The notes: a model not told the origin generated them from the sequence alone. Positions 23,358-32,350 are shown, counted from the stretch's first letter. The stretch is 43,401 nt of DNA from Phycisphaerales bacterium (GCA_013003065.1 JABDLI010000232.1:1-43401), one strand, 5' to 3'. Translations and numbers: made by a program.

Positions 23358-25484
23358 TCAATCCGTCACGCCCGCGGCCACCGCCGATTCCGCTTCGACC
23401 CCGTCATCCGGGGATCGGGGCATGGCGAGATGCTCGTGCAGATACTCCCAGCGAACCCGGCTCGCGCCGCGGGCGAGCCCGTGCGCCGATTCGGGGTACA
23501 AGACGGTGTCGGCGTGCTTCCCCGCCTTTCGCAACGCTTCGACGAGCTGCCACGTGTTGGTCGCATGCACGTTGTCGTCTTGCATCCCGTGCATGAGGAG
23601 CAGGTGCCCCCGCAAGTTCGCCGCGTAGGTGAGGCAGCTCCCCGCGTCGTAGCCCTCCGGATTCTCGGCCGGCGTGCGCATATACCGCTCGGTGTAGATG
23701 GTGTCGTAATTCCGCCAGTCGGTGACCGGAGCGCCGGCAACGGCCACGTGGAAGAGGTCGGGGTACTTGAGGATCGCGAGCGCGGCCATGTAGCCGCCGT
23801 AGGAGTGGCCGTAGATACCGACCCGATCGGGGTCCAGCCAGTCTCGCGTCGCGAGGAGGTGACGAACGCCATCGGCCTGGTCCTGCAGGTCCACCGACCC
23901 GAGCTGCTGGTAGATCGCTTCGGCGAATGCCTTGCCGCGGCCCAGGGTTCCGCGGTTGTCGATCTTCGCGACCGCGACGCCGAGCCGACAGGCGGGATGG
24001 GTCGCGCGGAATCGGTTTCGCACGCCCTTGGATTCTGGACCTCCGTAGACGTCGATGACGAGCGGGTACGCCCGCCCAGGGTCGAAGCCACGTGGCTTGT
24101 AGATCCAGCCGAAGAGCGGCGTCCCGTCCCGGGCCGGGAACGAGAAGAGCTCCGGACGCGGCGTGCCGAGCGTCGCGAAGGCCGATTCATCCGGCTCGGC
24201 CAGCACGGCGACCGCGTTGCCGTCGGCGTCGAAGAGACGCGTGCTCGGCATGTCCGCGATCGTCTCGGCCCGGCTCACGAACCACTGCCGATCGGGCGAC
24301 AGAGCGATCGTGTGGCTGCGCCCCGCGGGCGTCAGACGCCGCCGATCGGTGCCGTCGAGCCGCACGCGATAGAGATGAACGTTCAGCGGGTGGTCGGGGC
24401 CGTAGGCGGTGTAGAAGCACGTGCCCGTCTCTTCGTCCACGTCGAGCAGCGAGACGAACGGATGATCCGTCCCGGTCAGCCCGGTGAGCCGCGCCCCCGA
24501 GGCGTCCCGCAGCTCCAAAGCGCGGACACCCGCCCGCTCGGTCTCCCAGATGAACCGCCCGTCGGCGAGAAAACGCAAGAGCGGTCGATTGCGTTGCCAC
24601 GTGCGTTGCGTCTCGGTCACCAGGACGTCCGAATGACCCGTCCCGACGTCGGCGGCCACCAGCTCCAGATGATCCTGATGCCGGTTGGTTCGGAAGAACA
24701 GCAGCCGTCCGTCGGCCGCGAACTGCACGCCGTAGATGTACCACTCCTCCTCGGGCGCGCCGTGACACTCGAGGCGGCGGGTCTTTCCGGTCTCGACGTT
24801 GTAGACCATCAGATCGGCCCGCGGATTCGGCTCGCCCGGCTTCGGATAGCCCTCGTGCTTGAGCGCCGGACGCCGATCGGTGAGTCCCCCCAGCAGATAG
24901 AAATCGGGCACACGCCGCTCGTCGAAGGCGTAGAAGACCAGCTGCTTGGAGTCGCCGGACCACCACATGGCCGTCCGTTGGGCCAGCTCTTCGCCGTAGA
25001 CCCAGCTCGCCTTGCCGTAGCGACGCTTGCGTGTGCCGTCGGTCGTCACCTCGATCGGCCGGGCGTCGGAAGCGGCCGCGTCACCCGGCTCGAGGACGAC
25101 GTTCCAGTCGCGGCACTCGGCCACCCAGACGCCGTCGGGCGACGGCTCGCGATCTCGTTGTCGCCCGCGTCCCGCCCGCCGCCGCGGCGTCGAGCCCTCG
25201 CTTTGCTGACGCCGCGCCGAAGGGTCGACGTCCCCCTCACGGACGACACCGCTCGCCAGCGTGCACGTGTATCGCGTCCCGCCCCGCTCGAACGTGAGGG
25301 CGTCCTCGTACCACCGGATCCGGCTGATCGCCCCGCCCGACTCGAATCCGCCCGCGCCGCGGCTCCCGCCGGAGAAGGCGGCGGCGTCGAAGGGCGGGAG
25401 CGTGACCGCCCGCGGCGTGCCCGTGCACCCGCTGAGGGCGAGGAGAGTGACGAAGGCGATTCCGATGCACGAGGGACAGCGCAT
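23358..25484 (-). CDS. S9 family prolyl oligopeptidase (DPP IV-type) lipoprotein
   Basis: 708 aa from the ATG at 25484. MRCPSCIGIAFVTLLALSGC gives a signal and lipobox (LSGC). A DPP IV N-terminal beta-propeller (about 60-450) is followed by an alpha/beta-hydrolase domain (about 470-690) with YPLVIDVYGGPESKGV, the nucleophile Ser in GIYGHSYGGYM, the Asp in MHGMQDDNVH and the His in ESAHGLA. The family removes dipeptides or cuts short peptides outside the cytoplasm. A basic low-complexity insertion (about 90-115, RRRAGRGRQRDREP) interrupts the propeller. pfkB lies 69 nt upstream on the same strand; a short operon is possible. Confidence 0.93.
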   Translation of the reverse strand: MRCPSCIGIAFVTLLALSGCTGTPRAVTLPPFDAAAFSGGSRGAGGFESGGAISRIRWYEDALTFERGGTRYTCTLASGVVREGDVDPSARRQQSEGSTPRRRAGRGRQRDREPSPDGVWVAECRDWNVVLEPGDAAASDARPIEVTTDGTRKRRYGKASWVYGEELAQRTAMWWSGDSKQLVFYAFDERRVPDFYLLGGLTDRRPALKHEGYPKPGEPNPRADLMVYNVETGKTRRLECHGAPEEEWYIYGVQFAADGRLLFFRTNRHQDHLELVAADVGTGHSDVLVTETQRTWQRNRPLLRFLADGRFIWETERAGVRALELRDASGARLTGLTGTDHPFVSLLDVDEETGTCFYTAYGPDHPLNVHLYRVRLDGTDRRRLTPAGRSHTIALSPDRQWFVSRAETIADMPSTRLFDADGNAVAVLAEPDESAFATLGTPRPELFSFPARDGTPLFGWIYKPRGFDPGRAYPLVIDVYGGPESKGVRNRFRATHPACRLGVAVAKIDNRGTLGRGKAFAEAIYQQLGSVDLQDQADGVRHLLATRDWLDPDRVGIYGHSYGGYMAALAILKYPDLFHVAVAGAPVTDWRNYDTIYTERYMRTPAENPEGYDAGSCLTYAANLRGHLLLMHGMQDDNVHATNTWQLVEALRKAGKHADTVLYPESAHGLARGASRVRWEYLHEHLAMPRSPDDGVEAESAVAAGVTD

Positions 25485-25553
25485 GTTCGGGTTCCTGAGT
25501 CGGGGACGCTTTGTCGGGGCGGGCCGGACGACGGATGGACGCGGACGCACCGC

Positions 25554-26468
25554 TCACCCGACGCGGGCCGCGACGCGGAACGAGGTCATCCGCTCGTCGA
25601 TCTCCTGTCGCGTAAGCCGGGTGAGCCGATCGAGGGAGAAGGACTCGATCGCAAAGCTCGCCGTGATGGTCCCCCATGCGAGCGCCGATTGGATCGACTC
25701 GAAGTCCGAGACGCCGGTCGCGGCAAGATGACCCATCATGCCGCCGGCGAAACTGTCACCCGCCCCGGTGGGATCGACGACCTGATGGCTCTCGGCGGGA
25801 AAGGCCGGCAGGGTCGCCAACCCGTCGCGGTGCACGAGGATGCACCCGTGCTCCCCCTTCTTGATGATGGCGAACGTCGGCCCCATCTCGAGAATCCGGC
25901 GTCCGGCCGTCACCGCGTTCGACTCCTCGGTGAGCTGCTCGGCCTCCTCGTCGTTCAGGACGACGCCATCGACCTGCTCGAGCAACCCGAGCAGCTCGGT
26001 GTGCGCGATGTTGATCCAGAGGTCCATCGTGTCCGCGACGGCAAGACGCCGATTCGGGAATTCCCCGAGCAGCCGCGTCTGCTCGACCGGATGCGTGTTG
26101 GCGAGGAACACGAACTCGCTGTCGCGGAACGTCGCCGGGATGGCGGGCCCCTCCTCATCCAGCACGCCAAGCTCGGTAAACAGCGTCTCGCGCTGGTTCA
26201 TGTTGTCGAAATACCGTCCCCCCCACGCAAACGTCTGGCTGGCGGAACGGATCTCGAGCCCGTCGAGCGCGACGTTGGAGAGCCCTTCGAGCACCTGTCG
26301 GTGCGCGTCGGGCCAGTCGCCTCCCGCCGCGGCGACGAGACGCACCGGGGCGTGAAACGAGGCCGCGGCCGCGAAGTAGGCGGCCGAACCACCGAGCACG
26401 CGCTCCGCGGTGCCGGTGGGGGCGTGGATGGTGTCGATGCCGATGCTGCCGGTGACGATGAGGGGCAT
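25554..26468 (-). CDS. PfkB-family carbohydrate/nucleoside kinase
   Basis: 304 aa. The ribokinase fold is marked by the N-terminal VTGSIGIDTI, VLGGSAAYFAAAASF (the GG switch), VVLNDEEAEQLT, AIIKKGEHGCILV, and the C-terminal VVDPTGAGDSFAGG with the catalytic Asp and anion hole. It phosphorylates a sugar, nucleoside or similar alcohol; the true substrate cannot be read from sequence. The ATG is 8 nt from a TATACT -10. A 20-unit hexamer array starts 8 bp upstream of that box, in the place of a -35. Confidence 0.92.
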   Translation of the reverse strand: MPLIVTGSIGIDTIHAPTGTAERVLGGSAAYFAAAASFHAPVRLVAAAGGDWPDAHRQVLEGLSNVALDGLEIRSASQTFAWGGRYFDNMNQRETLFTELGVLDEEGPAIPATFRDSEFVFLANTHPVEQTRLLGEFPNRRLAVADTMDLWINIAHTELLGLLEQVDGVVLNDEEAEQLTEESNAVTAGRRILEMGPTFAIIKKGEHGCILVHRDGLATLPAFPAESHQVVDPTGAGDSFAGGMMGHLAATGVSDFESIQSALAWGTITASFAIESFSLDRLTRLTRQEIDERMTSFRVAARVG

Positions 26469-26476
26469 GGGGGGAG

Positions 26477-26482
26477 AGTATA
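26477..26482 (-). promoter_or_regulatory. -10 box TATACT of pfkB gene, near-leaderless
   Basis: TATACT on the minus strand ends 8 nt before the ATG. The expected -35 position lies within the hexamer array, where no TTG-type box exists. Confidence 0.55.
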
Positions 26483-26490
26483 GGGAGTGC

Positions 26491-26610
26491 GGACGCGGGC
26501 GCGGGCGCGGGCGCGGACGCGGGCACGGACGCGGGCACGGACGCGGACACGGACGCGGACACGGACGCGGGCACGGCCACGGACGCGAACCCGGCCGCGG
26601 ACCCGGACCC
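26491..26610 (+). repeat. Hexanucleotide array 1: 20 units of GGNCNC type
   Basis: Twenty in-phase hexamers, mainly GGACGC, GGGCGC, GGGCAC and GGACAC, becoming GGACCC/GAACCC at the right end. It fills the gap between the pfkB promoter and the stop of the NTF2-like gene. It is open in several frames, which creates false reading frames of alternating dipeptides. The GGACRC strand is opposite to pfkB, unlike arrays 2 and 3. Confidence 0.95.
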
Positions 26611-26618
26611 CCACCACA

Positions 26619-27074
26619 TCACCAGTACGCATCCACCGCAATCCGCAATCGCCCATCCTCCTCCCGCCGCCAGATCAGAAGAAACTCGACGACCGACGTG
26701 CGCACGGCGTCGCCCCGTCGGTACGTGAGACGGGAGGTTCCGCGTTGGCAGAGCAGGTCGGCTTCGCCCTCCAATGTGCCAACGGAGAGCGACCAGTCGA
26801 CGGGATCGGAGAACCGCATCCAGTAGGCGTCGATTTCCGTGCGTCCGGTCACGCGGTTGCCGGAGGGGCCGATGAGGATCGCGTCGTCGGCATAGTGACC
26901 CGCAACGCCGAGCAGGTCGCCGGCGCGGAGGCTCTCCTCCATCGATCGGTTCAGACGCTCGACCTCGGTCCGCAGAGTCCCGGCGACGGGTTCCAACGCC
27001 GGACCGGACTGGCACCCCACGCCCCCCGCGAGGACCGTGAGCATCATCAGGACGCGAGGCCAAAGACGACGCAT
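26619..27074 (-). CDS. NTF2-like (DUF4440/SnoaL-type) lipoprotein
   Basis: 151 aa from the ATG at 27074; GGAAAGGG is about 9 nt upstream. MRRLWPRVLMMLTVLAG leads to a lipobox (GVGCQS). The rest is an NTF2-like cone domain: LNRSMEESLRAGDLLGVAGHYADDAILI, VTGRTEIDAYWMRFSD and a C-terminal WRREEDGRLRIAVDAYW. Members of this superfamily are enzymes, binding proteins or immunity proteins; no specific role can be given. CATAAT at 27152-27147 is a plausible minus-strand -10, back to back with TATTAT on the other strand for the divergent gene at 27227. Array 1 begins 8 nt after its stop. Confidence 0.82.
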   Translation of the reverse strand: MRRLWPRVLMMLTVLAGGVGCQSGPALEPVAGTLRTEVERLNRSMEESLRAGDLLGVAGHYADDAILIGPSGNRVTGRTEIDAYWMRFSDPVDWSLSVGTLEGEADLLCQRGTSRLTYRRGDAVRTSVVEFLLIWRREEDGRLRIAVDAYW

Positions 27075-27226
27075 TGCAGGCCCTTTCCGCTCGTCAATTC
27101 GTGCGAGTGACCGAGTTCTTGGAACCGCCCGTGTCGTCGCGTCGCTATTATGAGGGAGGAAACGCCGGATCGCGACCTCGGGATGACGCCGCTCGCGGCG
27201 GGTCGTAGGCCGGCAGGGAAAGATCC

Positions 27227-27877
27227 ATGCACGAGTTCGCGCACCCGCTGCTGCTGTCGTTCGCTCTCGGTGTCGTCGGAACACCGGCCTTGGCCGGACC
27301 CGACTGGCTCGAGACGCTGGATGCGGGCCGCACGGTTCTGACGGCTCAGGACACGACCGGGGCGGGGGTGCTCTCGACCATTGCCGGCTCGCTCTCCCCC
27401 GGCGACGGCGAGGACGTCTTTCTCATCGAGATCCAGGATCATCTCGGCTTTGCCGCGACCACCATGGTGACGGCGGGTGCGACGGAGTTCGACTCCCAGC
27501 TCTGGCTCTTCGACATGGACGGCTTCGGCCTGCTCGGCAACGACGATGATCCCGCCGGAGGCGTTGGCTCGTTCATCGCCGCCCCCTCCGACGACGGCTT
27601 GACGTTGGAGCTGCCCGGTCCCGGGCTGTACCTGATCGCGATCACCGAGAAGGGCAACGTGCCGGTGTCGCAGAACGGGCTCTTTCCGCTGTTCTCATTC
27701 AGGTCACCGACGGAGATCTCCGGCCCCGACGGATTCGCCGGTGGCGATCCCTTCGGCGAATGGTCGGGCGAGACCGGCGCCGGCGGGCAGTACGTGATTC
27801 TCATCGCGCCGACCCCGGGAGCGGGAATGCTCTTCCTCGTCGCCGCGGCGATGGGACGACGACGACGACGCGGCTGA
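27227..27877 (+). CDS. Exported protein with PEP-CTERM-like sorting tail
   Basis: 216 aa. A signal peptide (about 1-23) ends in ALAG. The mature part contains GDGEDVFLIEIQDHLGFAAT, FDSQLWLFDMDGFGLLGNDD and a beta-rich region, resembling the pre-peptidase/DVUA0089-like domains that often sit in exported proteins. The C terminus is IAPTPGAGMLFLVAAAMG followed by RRRRRG: a Pro-Gly signature, a membrane helix and an Arg cluster. This is a variant of the PEP-CTERM sorting signal common in Phycisphaerae, so the protein is probably processed and placed at the surface by an exosortase-like enzyme. AGGGAAAG precedes the ATG. Confidence 0.82.
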   Translation: MHEFAHPLLLSFALGVVGTPALAGPDWLETLDAGRTVLTAQDTTGAGVLSTIAGSLSPGDGEDVFLIEIQDHLGFAATTMVTAGATEFDSQLWLFDMDGFGLLGNDDDPAGGVGSFIAAPSDDGLTLELPGPGLYLIAITEKGNVPVSQNGLFPLFSFRSPTEISGPDGFAGGDPFGEWSGETGAGGQYVILIAPTPGAGMLFLVAAAMGRRRRRG

Positions 27878-27896
27878 GCCGCGACGAACGTCGAGA

Positions 27897-30377
27897 TCAG
27901 GATCCCGCGTCGGTCAGGCCAGCGAGCACGGCTTCGTACTCCGCCGCCTGCTCCGGACGCTGCCAACGCTCGTAGAGACGCGCGACGCTGCGCAGCGTGT
28001 CGATCGTGCGTGGGTGCGCCGGGTCGAACGTCGTGCGAAAGGTCTCGAGCGCGTCGAGCAGCAGCGGCTCGGCCTCGCTGTATCGTCCCTGTTCGGCGAG
28101 GCACCACCCGAGGCTGGCGTCCACCTCCGCCTTGAGCGGATGAATCGCCGGAAGCTGCCACAGGTCGTAGTTGCGGCGGATCTCGCGTGCCTCCCGCAGC
28201 AGCGGCTCGGCTTCCGCGGCGCGCCCCGACGCGATGAACGCCCGTCCCTTGATGAGCAGCGGATCGGCCTTGTCCCGAAGCCGGGCCATCGCGGCGGCCT
28301 CATCGGCGAGCGTCACGGCTTCGGCCAGGTTCCCCCGTCGCAATTCCAGCTCGGCCATCACGGTGCGGGTGCTTGCAAGCGACGCGTCGTCTCCCAACGC
28401 TTCCTTGAGCGTGCAAGCGGTCTCCAGTCGCGACCAGGCCTCGTCGTACCGCCCCTGCAGCATCAGGCACCGGCCGAGATTGTGCCGGCCCCGCGCAAGA
28501 TAGGTGGGATCCCGTGGTCGCTCCGCCTCCGCCGCCGACAACGCGTCCTCGAGCAACCGCTCGACCTCTTCGTCGTAGCGTCCGATCTCCAGAAGACAGA
28601 CCGCAAGGTTGTTCTGACCCTTCGCGACATCGAGCGGATCGCCCCGCCGCTGGCGGATCTCGAGGGCCTCCCGGAACAACCGCTCCGCTTCGGTGTACTC
28701 GCCCAGGCCCATGTGGGTCGCCGCGAGATGGTTGACGGTTTCGGCGAGCGCGGCCTCGGATCCCAATCGGGCCCGCAGCTCGTACGCGTGCCGGTACTCG
28801 CGCAGTGCGTCCTGGTACCGGCGTTGCCAGTAGTACGCCGCGCCGAGATTGTGATGCGCTTCGGCGATTTGCGCGGACTCGGGAGGGAACACCCGCGCCG
28901 CCCGCTGGCGGGCGATGCGGAACTGCTCCTCCGCCTTCTCCGGATCGTCGGGCCGGTAGCGGAGGCCGATCGCCGTCCGCGCTTCGTACTCGGCCACCGG
29001 ATCGTCCGCCAGGAGTGTCTCGACCTCCCGAACCGCCTCGTCGAGAGCCTCGACCGGGATCGTCTGACGCATGTCGGCCAGGCGATCGACGAGATCGCGT
29101 TGACGCTGCCATTCGGCCTCACGCCGATCACCCGCCGCATCGAGGGCAAAGATGGTTGCGGTCGCGATCAGCACGAGCGCGACGCCGGCCACCGCGGCCA
29201 CCCGGCGATTCCGCCGCACCCACCGAACCGATCGCCCGACCGGTCCGAGCCGCCGCGCGAGCACGGGTTCGTCGTTCAGGTAGCGACGGAGATCCGCCGC
29301 GAAGTTCGCCGCCGAGGAGTACCGCCGGCTGCGTTCTCGGTCCATCGCCTTCGCCACGACGGTCGCTAGGTCGCCGCGGCACTCGGGGTTGATCTCGCCG
29401 AGCGACCGCGGCTCCTGCTCGTGGATGACCCGGAGCGCCTCTGGAAGCGTCTTCCCCTTCAGCTCGTGCGGCGGCTTTCCCGCCAGCAGCTCGTAGCACA
29501 TGACACCGACGGCGTAGATGTCCGACCGCGTGTCGACCGCGGTCGGATCGCCTTCGCACTGCTCGGGGCTCATGTACTGGAGTGTTCCGATGAGCTGTCC
29601 CGTGTTCGTATGAATGGTGGTCATCGCCACGTTCGTGGCGGCGGCGCGGGCGACGCCGAAGTCGAGGATCTTCGGTTCACCGATCGTGTCCCCGTCCGTC
29701 TCGGCCGCGGTCCGGTGCGGTGGTTCGACCATGATGTTCGCGGGCTTCAGATCGCGGTGGATGACGCCCTTCTGGTGGGCGTGTTGCACCGCATCGCAGA
29801 TCTTGGCGACGAGATGCACGCGTTCGCGAACGCCAAGCTTCTGCTCATCGGCAAAGATCGTGATCGGGCTGCCGTCCACGAGCTCCATCGCGAAGTAGGG
29901 GCAGGAACCCTGACCACCGTCGGCGGTGCCGGCTTCGTAGATGTGCGCGATGCCGGGATGGTGGAGCAGACCGAGCACCTCCGCCTCGTACTCGAAGCGG
30001 CGGAGCATCCGGTTCGTCACGAGGCCGGGCTTGACGACCTTGAGGGCGACGCGGCGATGCGGATGTTCCTGCTGGGCGACGTAGACCACGCCCATGCCCC
30101 CCTCGCCCAGCTGCGCGATGACGGTGTACGGGCCGACCTGATCGCCGGCGCCCAGAGGCCCCGAGGTCGTCGCGGTGGCCGGCAGCCCCTCCAGCTCCGG
30201 TTCCCGCAAGAAGCTGGAGCGTGCGGCCGAATCGTGAGCGGCGATGAGCTTCTTGACGGCATCGACGATTTCGGCGTTGCCCGCCGCGGCGCGTTCGATG
30301 AACGCATCACGGTCTTCCGGCGGCAGCTCGAGCGCATCGCTGAAGATATCGACCGGAGTTGGAGGCGGCTCGCTCAC
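27897..30377 (-). CDS. Membrane Ser/Thr protein kinase with C-terminal TPR repeats
   Basis: 826 aa. The start is GTG 30377, whose last bases form the TGA of the sigma gene (GTGA overlap); GGAGGA lies 7-8 nt upstream. The Hanks-type kinase domain (about 75-350) is complete: glycine loop LGEGGMGVVYVA, Lys in ALKVVK, HRDLKPANIM, DFGVARA and YMSPEQCEGD with TRSDIYAVGVMCYEL. A single membrane helix (about 393-412, VAGVALVLIATATIFAL) separates it from an extracytoplasmic part with roughly ten TPR units (440-820; AEAHHNLGAAYYWQRRYQDALREY). Coupling to an ECF sigma is a known planctomycete arrangement. The kinase presumably senses a signal outside and controls the sigma factor. Confidence 0.95.
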   Translation of the reverse strand: MSEPPPTPVDIFSDALELPPEDRDAFIERAAAGNAEIVDAVKKLIAAHDSAARSSFLREPELEGLPATATTSGPLGAGDQVGPYTVIAQLGEGGMGVVYVAQQEHPHRRVALKVVKPGLVTNRMLRRFEYEAEVLGLLHHPGIAHIYEAGTADGGQGSCPYFAMELVDGSPITIFADEQKLGVRERVHLVAKICDAVQHAHQKGVIHRDLKPANIMVEPPHRTAAETDGDTIGEPKILDFGVARAAATNVAMTTIHTNTGQLIGTLQYMSPEQCEGDPTAVDTRSDIYAVGVMCYELLAGKPPHELKGKTLPEALRVIHEQEPRSLGEINPECRGDLATVVAKAMDRERSRRYSSAANFAADLRRYLNDEPVLARRLGPVGRSVRWVRRNRRVAAVAGVALVLIATATIFALDAAGDRREAEWQRQRDLVDRLADMRQTIPVEALDEAVREVETLLADDPVAEYEARTAIGLRYRPDDPEKAEEQFRIARQRAARVFPPESAQIAEAHHNLGAAYYWQRRYQDALREYRHAYELRARLGSEAALAETVNHLAATHMGLGEYTEAERLFREALEIRQRRGDPLDVAKGQNNLAVCLLEIGRYDEEVERLLEDALSAAEAERPRDPTYLARGRHNLGRCLMLQGRYDEAWSRLETACTLKEALGDDASLASTRTVMAELELRRGNLAEAVTLADEAAAMARLRDKADPLLIKGRAFIASGRAAEAEPLLREAREIRRNYDLWQLPAIHPLKAEVDASLGWCLAEQGRYSEAEPLLLDALETFRTTFDPAHPRTIDTLRSVARLYERWQRPEQAAEYEAVLAGLTDAGS

Positions 30378-30973
30378 GTTGATGAGTCCTCCGCCGGCGC
30401 CTCGCCCGCGCCACCGACCCGCTGGTAGAGCCACGTCCGGCCGTAGACCCAGTTCCGCTTGACGGTGCGGGGGGAAATGCCAAGCACATCCGACGTCTGG
30501 TCCACCGTGAGGCCGGTGAAGAACCGGAGCATGATCACGTCGAACACCTGCCGGTCGTGCTCGGACAACGCATCGAGCGCCTGGTCGAGTGCTTCGACGC
30601 CTTCACGCGTGTGGCTGAAGGTCGACGCGGTCAGCGATTCCAGCGGGAACCCGCCGACCGACGCGGACTTCCGCGGCGCGTGCTTGCGGGCGTGCTCGAT
30701 GAGGATGCGACGCATCGCCTGCGCCGCCGCGCCGAAGAAGTAGGCCCGACTGCGTTGCTGGAGCTTCTCGCCCCCGAGCAGGCGGGCATACGCCTCGTGA
30801 ATGAGCGCCGTGGGCTGGAGCGTGTGCCCCGCGGGCTCGCGTCGCATCATCTCCGACGCCATCCCGTGCAGCTCGTCGTAGACGGCGGCCCAGAGACGCT
30901 CGCGGGCGGCGGGATCGCCGGCATCCATGGCCACCAGGAATGACGTGACCGACGTCTCTGCTCCGTCCGGCAT
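30374..30973 (-). CDS. ECF-like RNA polymerase sigma factor (kinase-linked)
   Basis: 199 aa from the ATG at 30973; an ATG at 31030 is an alternative. Region 2 is VYDELHGMASEMMRREPAGHTLQPTALIHEAYARLL, followed by RAYFFGAAAQAMRRILIEHAR. Region 4 is LSEHDRQVFDVIMLRFFTGLT, then VDQTSDVLGISPRTVKRNWVYGRTWLYQRV with its helix-turn-helix. This is the ECF_SigmaF/Sigma70_ECF form common in planctomycetes, usually encoded just before a Ser/Thr kinase, as here. No anti-sigma gene is present; phosphorylation by the kinase is the probable control. The promoter lies at 31081-31109, with a leader of about 100 nt. Confidence 0.93.
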   Translation of the reverse strand: MPDGAETSVTSFLVAMDAGDPAARERLWAAVYDELHGMASEMMRREPAGHTLQPTALIHEAYARLLGGEKLQQRSRAYFFGAAAQAMRRILIEHARKHAPRKSASVGGFPLESLTASTFSHTREGVEALDQALDALSEHDRQVFDVIMLRFFTGLTVDQTSDVLGISPRTVKRNWVYGRTWLYQRVGGAGEAPAEDSST

Positions 30974-31080
30974 GGCGAATCGCCTCGCTCGCTCCCCGAA
31001 AACGGCTTTCCCTGACCCGTGAGGGGCCATTCTGGGGGATTCGAGGAAATCGGGGTCTTTGGTGGCCCCCCTCCCCCCCG

Positions 31081-31109
31081 AGTATCGCAGGTCTCCCGGG
31101 GAGGGGCAA
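31081..31109 (-). promoter_or_regulatory. Promoter TTGCCC-17-GATACT of sigma/kinase operon
   Basis: On the minus strand the -35 TTGCCC (31109-31104) and -10 GATACT (31086-31081) have a 17-bp spacer. The expected leader is about 100 nt. Confidence 0.6.
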
Positions 31110-31177
31110 CGTCTGCGCGATCGGGCCATCCAGAGTCGGAGGCCGTCCGCAGGATGACCCAGGGAAGACACGTCACC

Positions 31178-31492
31178 ATGTACGGACGCCCACCGATGAG
31201 CACAGAGCCGCCGACTTCCTCCACCTTCGCGTGGACGATGCGCGACGATCCCAATCCTGCCCTGACGGTTTCCTTTCCGCTGCACTCCGAGTCGGACCGC
31301 ATCGTCGCGATCACGAGGTTCGCGGAGTGGCTCGAACGCGCGGCCGGCCTGTGGCCCGGATCGCGGGTGCAGATCCACGCCGACATGCAACGCGAGCGTG
31401 ATGGCGCAACGCCGGAAGGCATGTTGCGCGAGGGCGTGGAGATCGATGTCAACGTCGGCCGCCGCCGTCCCGACCCGGCGAAGAAGAAATGA
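31178..31492 (+). CDS. Hypothetical protein
   Basis: 104 aa. I do not recognise a family. The body (FAWTMRDDPNPALTVSFPL, DRIVAITRFAEWLERA, GSRVQIHADMQRE, LREGVEIDVNVG) reads like a small alpha/beta domain, and the tail is PAKKK. AGGGAAG about 10 nt before ATG 31178 favours this start; ATG 31154 and ATG 31196 are in frame. No signal peptide. It lies divergent from the sigma gene, so a shared regulatory region is possible. Confidence 0.55.
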   Translation: MYGRPPMSTEPPTSSTFAWTMRDDPNPALTVSFPLHSESDRIVAITRFAEWLERAAGLWPGSRVQIHADMQRERDGATPEGMLREGVEIDVNVGRRRPDPAKKK

Positions 31493-31671
31493 CGCACTTC
31501 GCGAACAAGCGTGGCCCCTTCGATCACGATCGCACGCAAGTGTTTGCGGGGGAAGGTGAGGCGCCTGGGCGGATCGAACCCTGCCTCGAGCCACCAGGCG
31601 CCATTTTCAAGAACACCGCGTCTCGTACGACGCGACACAATGATTCGGCTTCGGATTCGGAGGGTACGCAA

Positions 31672-31893
31672 GTGGATACGGAACTGACCGTCAACGGAAC
31701 GTGGCAATCAGAGACGCCGGACGATCCCGGCACGTGGGAGCTGACAGCGCGCTCGGATACGACCGGGCGGCAATGGCTCGTGCGATCCCGCACGCTCGGT
31801 GAAGCGGTGGCCATGGTGGCCCACCTCGTGGGCATCGAGCTCACGCCGAACGAAGCCGAGCGTCTTGCCACACGCATCCTCGCCGGCGGCTAG
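31672..31893 (+). CDS. Small hypothetical protein
   Basis: 73 aa from GTG 31672, which has GGAGGG 7 nt upstream, the best ribosome-binding site in this area. The open frame extends back to an ATG at 31489 overlapping the previous stop, but the extra 61 residues look non-coding. The protein has one beta-like stretch (GTWELTARSDTTGRQWLVRS) and one helix-rich part (LGEAVAMVAHLVGIELTPNEAERLATRIL). I do not recognise a family. Confidence 0.55.
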   Translation: MDTELTVNGTWQSETPDDPGTWELTARSDTTGRQWLVRSRTLGEAVAMVAHLVGIELTPNEAERLATRILAGG

Positions 31894-31958
31894 CCCTGGC
31901 CGACACGCCGGCCCTCCGGCGCTTTCGGGGGAATTGAGACTTGGCGTCCCCAGCGACC

Positions 31959-31991
31959 GGGTCACCCGCCCCGCGTGTGGGCGGGTGGCCC
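31959..31991 (+). terminator. Large hairpin after small hypothetical gene
   Basis: A 13-bp stem (31959-31971 with 31979-31991, one G-U pair) with a 7-nt loop, and a short TTTT a few bases on (31999-32002). It probably ends transcription before hexamer array 2. Confidence 0.6.
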
Positions 31992-32059
31992 GCGAGCGTT
32001 TTCATAGCCTTCTCCGACTGCCGCGCGTCTCGGCCCTTGCGCGCGGCGGTCGTATGCGC

Positions 32060-32335
32060 GGGCACGGACGCGGACACGGACGCGGACACGGTCGCGGACA
32101 CGGACACGGTCGCGGACACGGTCGCGGACACGGTCGCGGACGCGGTCACGGACGCGGACGCGGACGCGGTCACGGACACGGACACGGTCACGGTCGCGGA
32201 CACGGTCGCGGTCGCGGTCGCGGACACGGTCACGGTCACGGTCGCGGACACGGTCGCGGACGCGGTCGCGGTCGCGGACACGGACGCGGACGCGGTCGCG
32301 GACACGGACACGGACACGGACGCAGACGCAAACAC
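32060..32335 (+). repeat. Hexanucleotide array 2: 44 in-phase units
   Basis: Forty-four uninterrupted hexamers (32060-32323) of the four types GGACAC, GGACGC, GGTCAC and GGTCGC, after a first GGGCAC, then two worn units. Positions 1, 2, 4 and 6 are fixed as G, G, C, C; only positions 3 (A/T) and 5 (A/G) vary. Phase is never broken in 264 bp. The translation is open in every forward frame and merges with the next gene, but is not believed to be part of it. It ends 15 bp before the -10 of the cyclic-diphosphoglycerate-synthetase-like gene. Confidence 0.96.
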
Positions 32336-32350
32336 GACCGCATCTCCGCA

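Noticed and set aside
32060-32335. CRISPR array
   Set aside because: Six-base units without spacers and no cas genes; it is a short tandem repeat.
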